From NCBI GenBank assembly GCA_016169945.1, contig JADLSH010000061.1:496001-560000 (forward strand): DNA of 64,000 nt, in the 5' to 3' direction. Shown in pieces: positions 11,601 to 23,600 of this stretch. Under the pieces are notes generated by a model. The model did no database searches and had not been told where the DNA came from. It saw only the letters and a list, made by a program, of their open reading frames with translations. This stretch comes from Trachythela sp. YZ-2020 (taxonomy: Eukaryota; Cnidaria; Anthozoa; Malacalcyonacea; Clavulariidae). Position numbers and translations under genes: made by a program. Each line of letters starts with the position of its first letter. Within the stretch, counting starts at the first letter, position 1.

Positions 11601-14600
11601 GGCAAACTCTCACCTGCAATGACTGCATGAGCACCTTGGATGCCACTTTGGACCAAGGACATGATGGCTGGTTGGCAAATAACCCCGGGCAGTGGTGGAC
11701 CTGGCTGCTGTAAAGGCATAACTGGAAGACTGGTCGGCTGTATTGTTGGCACGATTGGTGGTTGAACAACTGGTATGGCTGACTGCTCTACTGGCACTGG
11801 CTGGACAGGCACTGGCTGGATGACTGGCACTGGCTGAATGACTGGTACTGGCTGGACGACTGGTACTGGTTGCAATAATGGAGCTAGGCGCTGTGTCACT
11901 TGCTCGGTCACAGTAGCCACGATCCTCTCGAGCATACCATCAGGGAGGCCATTTGGAACTGCAGGCATCTCCTGTTGGACTGGTTCAGGCTCCCGACGTG
12001 GTCTACGGCGTGGCGGCTCCCCCCTTTCCGGAGTCGCTACACCAGCCTTTCTCGTTGGCCGTTTCTGACGGGATGAACGTCTCATACTGGAATTAAAAAT
12101 TAACAGAAAAGCAGCATTGTTGCCATAAGAAATATACCCCTGGTATGGCATACAATTATAAATGAAAATATGCTGCAGAAAACAAGAGGCAAAAATTATT
12201 ACCATCTAGGGATACATAACTTCTCCCAAACAAGATGGTGGAAACATATATGAACCAGTGTTAACCTAACCACCGGGGATACATAACTTCTCCCAAACAA
12301 GGTGGTACCACCTGGGATACATAACTTCTCCCAAACAAGGTGGTATAAATATATGTAAACCAGTGATACCTAACCACCTGGGATACATAACTTCTCCCAA
12401 ACAAGGTGGTATAAACATAGGTGAACCAGTGATAACCTAACCACCTGGGATACATAACTTCTCCCAAACAAGATGGTATAAACATAGGTGAACCAGTGAT
12501 AACCTAACCACCTGGGATACATAACTTCTCCCAAACAAGGTGGTACCACCTGGGATACATAACTTCTCCCAAACAAAGTGGTATAAACATATGTGAACCA
12601 GTGATAACCTAACCACCTGGGATACATAACTTCTCCCAAACAAGATGGCGTAATCAGACATGACGTGGCTGGCCAGGCATGGCTGACAAGTTGCCGCCGC
12701 AAAACAAGGCCTTTACTGCCATAAAAACTAGTGATAACTTAACCACCTGGGATACATAACTTCTCCCAACAAGGTGCAACATTTATTAATGTATAGTAAA
12801 TTCATGCAGTGATTAAGGGATACATAGCTTCTCCCTTATTTGAATAACAAAATATGAGATATTATCGATTGAAAATTATCAAAAATTAGAACAAAGTCAG
12901 TACACAATAACTGATGATTTAATTATAAAATAAAATTATTTAAGCATACGAAGGGCCTTCAAAATGGCTCCGCTATAACTTCTATATAGTGAGTACTGAC
13001 CTTGGGCATTAACATGAACGCCATCAGGCAAGTATAAATTAATAGAAGGGTTAGAAAAACCCCTGTGTGTCCAACAAAAAACATTAGGTATAGACTCTAA
13101 AGCAGGCTTAGACAAACAATTGAAAATATGAAGGAATCACGTGACAAACCCCCACCACGTGTGTGGAAAATTCGTCAAACAATAGCCGCACTAGCTTAAC
13201 CAAATTCTTAACGACAATGTTGGGTGTTGTGTTTGAAAGATCGTTAGTTCCAATCTCAAGAATAATTATATGTGGTTTAAGTCGATTGATAACATGTAAA
13301 TCAAATCGTTGTAATTTTCTAATAGTGCGACCCCCAATGCCAAACATGGAAACAATAGCGCGTTCATCAAGGTTGAAATCAACACGAGCGCGCGGATCAA
13401 ATTGGTTCGAAAGATCGTCGCGAAGACGACGAATAAAAGAATGTCCTAACACTAAAACTGTAGGGGGAGCACTAGTCATTATACCTATATTAGAAGACCA
13501 AATAAATCACACGAGGAGGGATGCGACAAAACAATGAACACTCACAAATCGATTGAATGTCTAGACCGCAAAAGCGCACACAATTAAAATTATATAATAA
13601 GCAAGTATATAGATAAAAGTGAGTATATTAAGGAAATGAAAATGTTCAAATACCTTGTAAAACGTAGAAAGGATCACGTAGAAAGGATCAGATAGAAAAG
13701 ATTAATAAAATTATTTCAAAAAGTGTAAACTGGACTATTGTAGTCGGTGAACACGATGCTGAAAAGATCGATGAACACGTGTGAATCCAATTTATAGTAA
13801 AACCCCCGGCAAAATTATGCAGGGGCAAAAACGGAAGTGAATAATATCAACCCATCTCCCCCGCAGTGTCCCTGATAACTACATAACAAAAAGACATAGA
13901 AGATGAGACATAAAATCCCTATTCGCTTGCAAATATTTTCTTTGTTACTCAATTGAATGGGTCTGCCAACGTTTGACCAATAGCTACATGCGCCGTGCGC
14001 GCTATTAAATATCTTGCGTATTCCACTGTTGGCGTGAGGAATCCATCTCGCTGAATACTTATATCGAGTCTGTTCAAGCGTTTGGGTCAAATCGAAGTAT
14101 AATAACGAGGAGCTATAGGATGATCTTAAAATATTGCAAGACGTAGGGAGAACTAAGGTATTCGGTTTTCTTATAAAAACTTGACCTGTACATGTTTACA
14201 GTATACGATTTCTGGCACAATACGACAAAGAATGAAGAATATAGATTTTTAGTTGCCACGAAAATCAACCAAGATGGCGTCGGTTGCAAACGAGCAATTC
14301 ATAGTAGTCAAGTTGACTTTAGTATTGAAAACCTATATATATAAACAAAATGCTATTTACAATTACACAATGTTATATTTTTAATATGTTGTAGTATTCT
14401 GTAGTACTCTTGTTGTAGTATATTTAGTTTCTCCTTCAGAAATAGAACAACTACATTTGAAATTGGCCACGTATTTTAAAGCATTCGTTCTAGTCGATAC
14501 TTTCGTATTAAACATTAGTATTTCCACGTTTTTATATGAATTAACGACGTTTTGTCAATATATTTTGACATTTCAAAACATATGCGCCATGTTGAATTTA

Positions 14601-17600
14601 AGATCTAGCCTGCGAACAGGCAAATTGAATGATGTAATTCCTCGTGAAATATTACGTCATTGTTGGTTGTAAGCCAACAGCTGATTGACTAACGTTTCCT
14701 ATTTCATATAAGCTCGTCGCTGAATGGCTAAAAGCTAACATTAACGTTAACATTAACATTAACATTAACATTAACATTAACATTAACATTAACATTAACA
14801 TTAACATTAACATTAACATTAACATTAACATTAACATTAACATTAACATTAACATTAACATTTACATTTACATTAACATTAACATTAACATTAACATTAA
14901 CATTAACATTAACATTAACATTAACATTAACATTAACATTAACATTAACATTAACATTAACATTAACATTAACATTAACATTAACATTAACATTAACATT
15001 AACATTAACATTAACATTAACATTAACATTAACATTAACATTAACATTAACATTAACATTAACATTAACATTAACATTAACATTAACATTAACATTAACA
15101 TTAACATTAACATTAACATTAACATTAACATTAACATTAACATTAAAATTAACATTAACATTAACATTAACATTAACATTAACATTAACATTAACATTAA
15201 CATTAACATTAACATTAACATTAACATTAACATTAACATTAACATTAACATTAACATTAACATTAACATTAACATTAACATTAACATTAACATTAACATT
15301 AACATTAAGTCGATAGCATTATATCTGCTACGCAGATACAAAAATAGGGTCATCTATTATTAACATATACAGTGTTACCTATGAGAAGGGATGGATTTTC
15401 CATACCAAATGTTAGTGTGCAGTAATAACCAATTTGTGCAGTGATAGAGTGAAAGTGTGCAGTGATAATATGAAAATTTTTAATTTAGATTGTAGAAACT
15501 TAAGTATTTTAACACTTTTCCATGTTAGTTGTAGAATATTTTTTATTTTTATGTATTTTGTCGACTATTTTCTGTCATTTATTACTGGCAGTGTTAACAA
15601 TTTCATAAAATTACGTATGGGATTTTCTCTGCCTCTCTTGCGTCTACCACTGATTTACGTCTACCTAACTGGAACTGCATACCATGCTAAACTTCATACT
15701 GGTAGCTATTTGCATACCTGAAACTTAAGCTAGCCCTTGTCAAACGAGGATTAGAGTTGATGAGAGTCAATGAGAGTTGCAACTCACGCTCACGTTTGAC
15801 CACCAACTCTCATCAACTCTCTTATATACACTCTCAAGATTTCTCATCAACTTTGAGCTGGTTCAAATTTTGATGAGAGTTTTGCTCGTTTGACCGGTCA
15901 TGAGAGTTGTATAAGAATTTTAAACAAATATAGTCAGACCAGTGTTTTGCACTTTCTATAAGAATTAGCTGAACAAAATAACACATTATTACTGTGTCTA
16001 AAAGAAGAAAAGCTAAGAGGGAAATTTAAACACTTTGTTTACCAAAATTGTAGAGCTATTCTCAGGGCTCAAGTTATTTATGTCACGACTCTCGTGCATC
16101 TCTTGTTCTCGTTTGATCTGGACATGAGAGTTGAACAAACTCTGATGCAAACTCTCACTTGCCAACTCTCATCAAATCTCATCCTTGTTTGACTGGGACT
16201 TTAGTACTCTACTAGCTGGAACAGCTAGAAAAGCAGACAATGGCAGTCACAATGGCTTGCAGGGAGAAATTAAGGATGAGCAATATGTTGGCATTTAAAA
16301 TTTAATTGCACATGCACCGCACCAGACCTAGAGCTTAAGGGCAGCTATTGGTCCATTGATAGCCTGCTTAAGCAGTACTACTAATTAGTAAAACCGACAA
16401 TTAAATTACTTGCAAGGGATTTGTAGCAACTGTATCGTCAATATTTTTTTCTCTTCTTTTACAAGATTGTGTAATTATTTGTCTAACTTGTTACTTAATC
16501 GACATGCAGTTTCATACCTGACTCTAATTTTTTAATTTCCTGCAACCTAAACTGGTATATTATATTTTACTATTTTAAATCTTTATGCTACATATGTGTG
16601 TGGTAAGCTACAATATGCGTCAAAAATCTTGTGACACATAGGGTTTTCCACTGCTACCCCTATTCAATGTTGCAAACTCGTGATATTGTCGCTGTTCACC
16701 TGATGATTTGCCTATTTTTACCAACATTGAGGAAGGGGGGAAGGGGGATAAAGCTTTCATTTAATATTTGGGCAGTGTCACAACAGTTTTTGTCTGGGAT
16801 TGTAGGTGCTCAGATGTATGAGTCAATTCCAACTGTGATCATCCCTGAGGGCTTACCCCCGAGAATTTTACTATTGGCAAAAACCATCGTCAAATTCCCC
16901 ATGGTGTAGGTTAAAACATAGTCAGATGCCCATCTGCCTCGTAAGATTCACATATATGTGTACATGAAGAGGACCAGGACTTTAAACATATTTGGTTTGA
17001 ATGAAATGGTGTATTACTTTTATTTTATTTTATTTTTAACAACTAGAACATAAAGTGCCCCGAGAAAACAAACTGAACAATTTGTTTCCAAGTAGCTACA
17101 TACTTGCTGTCCAAGCTGTAACTCATGCAGAGGGTGCTGATCTTTTTAAAGGGTAGACTCCTTAAGCAAACAATGTTTTTGACTCATGTATGCCAATATG
17201 GGAAGTATCCATGTGGAAACTTGTTAAGTTGATCAAATTAGTCTATTAATATAATTATGAACAGGTGGGAATTTCGCCAGCGCTGGTCAACAAATTGCGG
17301 GCGCACGCGAAATATTTTTTTAAAATTGTTAAAATGAACAAAAACAAGTTTTTGTGTGTGTTTTTTGGCCAGAAAACAGTGGATGTATCAGTATTAAAAT
17401 ACTTTTCTACAAAGTTTATGACAAAATGAACAAGAGGAAAGAAATTGGACTGAAATCAGAGAAATATAAAGGATATTTTTCTACGACGGAACATGAGCGA
17501 AATTTTACTTTGTTCGAAGATGCTAGTTGTCTTGGCTTCGTAAACATACAATACAATACAATACAAATTTATTAATACAAAAATGACTATATACAAGAGT

Positions 17601-20600
17601 AGATAATGTCATCCGCTAATAGCTAAAAAGCTAGTCGAGGCGGATGACAAAGAAAAAAAGGAAAAATTATAATAATTTATTAACACACATTATTATTAAG
17701 ATATAACCTAAGTAACGATTTTAATTAGAAACTTTCCCAATCATCAAGCCAAAAATAGAAACTATTCGTAAAGATAAAAATCCTATTGTTTAGCCATTAA
17801 TTGAACTAATACAGGGACATCAACATAATCATCCTCCAGCTCAAGAATTGTAAGTAAAGAATTTTGCAATGCCTTATTAAATTTCTTTTTCCCTAATTCG
17901 CGTACATTGCCAGGTATATTGTTCCATATTTTCGCACCGGATCTCGCAAAAGAGGCATTTAATTTATTTAGTCTTGAATATTCAATGTAAAAATTATTAG
18001 ATGCACAATGCCTAGTTTTATGTGTATGAATGTTTCTGGAACGATTAAAATAATCGGAGATTGTTGATGGACAAGAGCTGTTAGAGACATCATACATCAA
18101 ATTACACACCGATTTATAATAAATCATATTCAAGGGTAAAACGTTTAAATTAGTGAAGAGAGGGATGGCATGTTCTTTATAACCTTTAAAGTTCATTAGC
18201 CGCAAAACTCGTTTCTGAAGAACAAGTAACTTATTTAAATACGCCTTTGACGCTCGGCCCCAAACAATTATACCATACGTTAGATATGGTTGAATTAAGC
18301 TACGATATATATTAAGTAGAGTTGAGAGAGGCACAAAATGCCTAAGTCTCGTGATTATTCCTATTGACTTACTTATTTTAGAAGCAATATTTTCTATGTG
18401 GTGTTTCCATGATAAGTTTTTATCAATAATAAGTCCTAAATATTTTACAAATTCTTTACACTCAATTTCAATTGATTTGTTTGCTCTATTATCAAATAAT
18501 TTTATACAAGGTTGATAGTTAACGCGTTTTTTATTGGAACGAAAAATAACATAGTTTGTTTTATTTAAATTAATAGTCAATTTATTTGCATTTAACCATT
18601 TGCAGACTCCCACCAGTTCTTGATTAATTACTGCTTCAAGATTTTTTAATTTTCTATCTGCGTATAATAAATTTGTGTCGTCAGCAAACAAATAAAATTG
18701 TAATACTTTGGATGATGTATGAATATCATTTATATAAATGAGGAAGAGTAGAGGTCCCAAGACTGAGCCCTGTGGAACTCCAAATCTAATTGTTTCTTTT
18801 GGTGATATATTTTGTCCAATTTGAACTGTCTGTATTCGATCAGTTAAATAAGACTGAAACCAGTTATTTATAATACCTCGAATACCATAGTGTTCTAATT
18901 TATTTAGAAGTATGGAGTGATCAACTGTGTCAAACGCTTTTTTGAGGTCAATGAAGACACCACACGAAAATAAGTTGTCCATGTTGTTGTGATATTATTT
19001 ACAATATCAACAACAGCATGTTGTGTTGAATGATTTGCTCGAAACCCATATTGCTTTTCATAAAGAATCTTATATTTGTCACAGAAACTTTGAAGTCTTT
19101 TACACATTAATTTTTCAAAAATTCGATTAAAATTAGAAAGTAATGAAATTGGTCGGTAGTTTCCTGGATCGGTTTCATCATTAGTTTTGTAGATTGGAAC
19201 TACTTTAGCATGCTTTAGTTTTGACGGAAACGTTCCACTTAGGATTGAAGAATTCATGAGTTCTGCCAATGGCCAAGATACTTGTTGCTTTATACATTTC
19301 AGTAAACGTGTAGGACAAGAATATAGTCCAACAGATTTGCTAACACATAATGAGGCGATTTCAAATTCAACTTCAACAGGGGTGACAGGATTAAAATAAA
19401 ACGAACTTGAATAGTTTTAGTTTTTAAGTAATGACTAAAATGTGTATGAGAATTAGGCAATTTTGATGCCAGTTTTGTCCTATAGTGGAAAAATACTTAT
19501 TCAAAACGTCAGGGATATCTTTTGGATTACTAATGAACTCATTTTTGTTCGGACACTTCAATTTTGTAATCATTTTATGCTTCTTTTGCGATTTATCAAA
19601 TTATTAATACCTTCCCAAGTTTTTTCATATTTTTGAGATTATTGTTAAAATACTCATGATAATATGTTTTTACTAATACGTGTTAGTTTTGTTATTTTAT
19701 TTCGATATATTTTATAATTTTCTTTATCTCCCGAGTAAAATAACTTATTTTTATGATAATAGACCTTCTAATTCCCTTTGTGATCCAAGGCTTAGAGGAT
19801 CTCTTTATCATACGTTTAGAAATTGGTTTCACTGGGGCATGTTTATTTACCAGTTTATTTACTTTGTCATAAAAGGCATTAAACAATTTGTCCACATTAC
19901 CTCCTTATTGGTGATAAGAAGATTCCAATCAATTAATGCCATATCATTAATAAAATTTGTTTCTGAAAAACGAGAAAAATCTCGCATTTTTTCTTTACGT
20001 TGCTTGTTTGTTTCAATATTTGACTGTATAATACAAAACTGTGAGAAATGATCACTAATATCAGAGGTAATATTGCCGCTTAGGATAGAATTTTCAATAT
20101 CATTAACAAGAATATTATCGATCAGTGTAGCAGAATTGTTATGTATTCTGGTAGGTTTATCTATGGTTGGTGTAAGGGCATAACTTTGAAGAGTAAATAA
20201 GAAATTTTGAGCAAAATCGCAAACTTGAGCTTTAAGAAGATCTATGTTGAAGTCACCCATAATATATATTGATTTGTTTGAGCTTGAAGCTGTAAACTTG
20301 TGTATAGTATCCTCAAAATAATTTTGAAAACTCTCAGGAGAGTTATGTTGTCTATATAAGACACCACAAATAATATTTTTCCCATTACTAATTTGGATTT
20401 CAACCCAAAGAGCTTGAAAAGCAATATTGGAACATTTTTCAAGGACTGAATAACGCAGATCGTTTCTAATGTACATACCCACCCCTCCTGAAGCCAATGG
20501 TGTTGGAACAAATTCAAAATTATAGCCAGGTATCTCAGGATTAAAGTTAGAAATCTTACTATCTCTAATCTTGGTTTCAGTAATACCCATAACGCTAAAG

Positions 20601-23600
20601 TTGAAATCAAGCTGAGATAATAAATGCGTTTGAAAATCTTCTAAATTACGTTTCAAGCTCCTCACGTTATTATGTAGCAACGAAAAACTGGTATCAGTAA
20701 AATATTTCGTTTGATGTTTCTTTAAGTTACTAAATTTATGTGGTGAATAATACTGAGTTTGTAAGATTTGATGATCTAAGTTAGAACTTTCAGTGTTCGC
20801 ATCAGAAGCTGTATTTAAATTAAATAAACCAAGTTCATGCATGCTAGGATATCTATCGAAATCTTTAATTGTAGGAAGATTAGTGGTTATACTATTGTTG
20901 AAGTTAAATTCCTGAATAAAATTAATATTATAAAATGGTAATTCACTTAAAATTAGCTTGTTCAGAGTATCTCTCTTATCAATAACAGGCATTTTTAGTC
21001 ATAAATATCAGAGAACACATCCAAAACATTGTACTTATCTGGGTATTTGAGATATCAGATATGCACTTATTCACTCGCGAAGGCTGTGGAGATCCTCGCC
21101 GATTTATTCTTATAGCTCGAGAAGTAGCGTTTTTACGTAGATAAACACGAGAGTTCTTTGTCCAGCAATATTCGTAAGAATTCGCTTCTTTAAATGCTTT
21201 AGCTTCATATAGGATTTTTTTATTCTTTGGGGTTAAGTGATCAAAGATTCTGACACTAGGATTAACTTTAATTGCTTCTTTACGCAGTCTCATAACGCCC
21301 TCCTTTGAGAGTCTCCTGACAAATTTGCATACTATAGGATTCGGTTTGTTGTCTTGATTTCTCCTTCGACTCGGGACACGATGTGCTATGTCAATGTCAT
21401 TAAGATTTACCTCGGCCCCAATTAATTTAAAGAGGTCTACACATATCGAGCTAGTTTCGTGCGCCGTTTCCCTTTCGTTCTGTTGAGCAAGGCCAATTAT
21501 CTTGATGTTATACTGGAAGCTGTATTCTTCTAACTGCTCAAGCGCGTCGCCGACTTGATTTACTTTGTTGGTTATTTCTGTTAATCTGGAGTTTAGTTTC
21601 TTAAGTTCGTTTTTCATCTCCATTTCAAAAGCATTCAAGGTGTCGTATTTATCGCTTAGGAACTCCAGACTGTTCTGAAAACCATGTAGTTGAGTTTGAG
21701 AAGATGAATTTTGATCGTTTTGCTTCGATGATTTTGAGTTCATATTGCTCTCAATCATATTTTGTAGTTTCTCGAAGTTCTTTTGCAATGACTCAATCTG
21801 GATCTTGAGATCGTCATTCTCCTTTTTTAAAGATTTTATCGTTTCAGGCATTGTATTGATGTGTATGTGATGTAAACTATATATCTTGCAAGAGCGACGA
21901 AAGACACGTCCGACGCTCACGAATACGAAATTAGAAAGTTTAACTTACGGTGGGTTTGAATTTCATTTTTCAACACATGTTTCTATACAAAAATTGCTAT
22001 AATAGTTTTCTCATTATCAAAACCTGTGAGATTTCGTACGGCCAAAATCGGCATTTTTCAAAAAATACGAAATGCCAAATTTTCAATTTAAGATTGCAAA
22101 AAATCCTTAAACGATAGTTTGAACCTTTCTTAATCCCTTAATCAAAGTAATTTAGATATAAAAATTCGGACTAATACCAAAAACGGCGACACTATTTATG
22201 TGATCTGAAATTGTTCACAAAAGTACCTTTGAAAATGCTACCACAAATTCCATGTTTATATTATTCTTGCTTGTTAAAGCGATTTTGTTGAGAGATTAAA
22301 GCCCATTGATTCCAGAAAAATGGACTGTTTTGAAATCACATGAATATTTTGTTCTTTTTCTCCAATATAGTAAATAGTAATTCAAGGTGTGAAAATCAGC
22401 ACAGTAAAATGATAAAGAAATAAAATATTTCAAAATTTTGTCGAGAGCCTCAAAACCAAATACGGTTTAAAATACCCCTAATAGCATATACATTATATTG
22501 GGGAAGAATTTGTTTGCATCAAAATTCGGGCTAGTACGAATTTTGGTGGTTTTCTGGGATTTTCCGTCGAATTCCGAGAGTCTCCGATCTTTTCCGATAC
22601 GTATAAAGATGTTTCTTTACGCAATTTTTAAATTTTTAAAAGTTATTATTCATTTGCGTACACTCTCAGTCAATCAGTCAATGAAATAATTTTGGTTGGT
22701 AGAAAAAACTAGGTCATAATGTGTAAGAATCGCCAGGAAATTCAATAGCCGAGTTTACTCGCCCCAGGTCTCATTTCTAACAACCGCGCGAAATCCGACG
22801 CATGCTCAAACAAAATTCCCACCTGCTATAATTATGTAGTACATACTTTGCGTAGATAACCACTGACCTGCAATTTTGCGCCAATAAATATAGTCTAGGA
22901 CCTGTATATGAGTTTTTATGCATTTCATTTCGGACAGATAAACTCAACTCTTTTAGGGTAAAATGACCATGATGAACAGCATGGGATTAATGTGCCAAAA
23001 ATTTTGCAATTGTTCAAGCAACGGTAAAATGTGCGCATCCGACTTCCGCGTCCCTTTTCGTTATTATTTCGTTATTATAGCGATTCTACAACGGTAAACC
23101 CTTACGGTACGATTAAGGCTGAAAAATCGCCGAATATACTACAAAGCCTTTTAAATCGCTTGCCACTACACAACATATCGGTACTGACAAGCAGTGAATT
23201 TATACAATATAGTCTATCAATATGATATTACACGATGCATTCAACGTTATTTAAACAAGCGTTATCATTTTCGTTTATTTAAGATCCTTTCTTTTGGACA
23301 ACATCGACATCAAAAATATTTAATGTGTGGAGCTCTATACTTTTTAATGGTGTACAGTAATGTTATAGCTATACTTGGTAAATACATGGTCTGATTTAAA
23401 ATCCATGACATATCATAGTTTTAATTCTAATATACTGTTTACATATTTATCATTCATAAAACAGCTTAACGACTCTACTATCATTATACAGAAAACAATA
23501 CTGTATGGCAAGCTTTCAAGAAATGGATGTTCATTATTTCATCCTAAGGCTAAGGGCAAGGCCATGTTATTCGTCATTGTAGTAAACACACATACGCATA

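Larger units (their letters stand above)
7237..13943 (-). mobile_element. Ngaro-type (DIRS order) retrotransposon with split direct repeats
   Basis: A structurally complete tyrosine-recombinase retrotransposon. On its coding (minus) strand the order is A1 (13943-13702), SGNH hydrolase relic, a minisatellite, gag (12085-10856), RT/RNase H (10796-9291), tyrosine recombinase (to 8383), B1 (8159-7934), A2 (7933-7692), a spacer, then B2 (7462-7237). A1 and A2 are 242 bp and read as identical; B1 and B2 are 226 bp and nearly identical. This A1-core-B1A2-B2 layout is diagnostic of Ngaro/PAT-like elements. Both outer ends and the B1A2 junction share TTT, the likely recombination core. There is no target-site duplication, as expected for recombinase-mediated integration. 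It sits in BHMT intron 1, antisense to the gene. Near-identical repeats and long open frames imply recent arrival. Confidence 0.93.
17546..21940 (-). mobile_element. CR1/L2-like LINE, near full length, inactive
   Basis: Minus-strand non-LTR retrotransposon with ORF1, an endonuclease-RT ORF2 and a 3' microsatellite tail (ttgtattgtattg on the coding strand, 17546-17572). ORF2 is broken by several frameshifts. It is inserted inside the TIR element 17260-22827. The 5' limit near 21940 is approximate because no target-site duplication was identified. Confidence 0.88.
17260..22827. mobile_element. Mutator-like TIR element with 9-bp target duplication, hosting a LINE
   Basis: The left end aaCAGGTGGGAATTTCG (17260) and right end AAAATTCCCACCTGct (to 22827) are inverted repeats. 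They are flanked directly by the 9-bp direct repeat ATAATTATG (17251-17259 and 22828-22836). A 9-bp duplication is typical of Mutator-like elements (family knowledge), but hAT-like origins are possible given the CAGG start. No transposase is recognised, so it appears non-autonomous. Most of its interior is the inserted LINE at 17546-21940. Confidence 0.7.

Noticed and set aside
12261..12702. Several overlapping minus-strand frames with repeated [11 protein letters not shown]
   Set aside because: Products of the Ngaro minisatellite read in different phases; not protein-like.
13815..14090. 91-codon frame antisense across the Ngaro A1 border
   Set aside because: It spans the transposon-flank junction and has no domain.
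14652..15353. Long Met-Leu repeat open frames on the minus strand
   Set aside because: They are translations of the (AACATT)n satellite; a hexamer without stops in one phase gives endless open frames.
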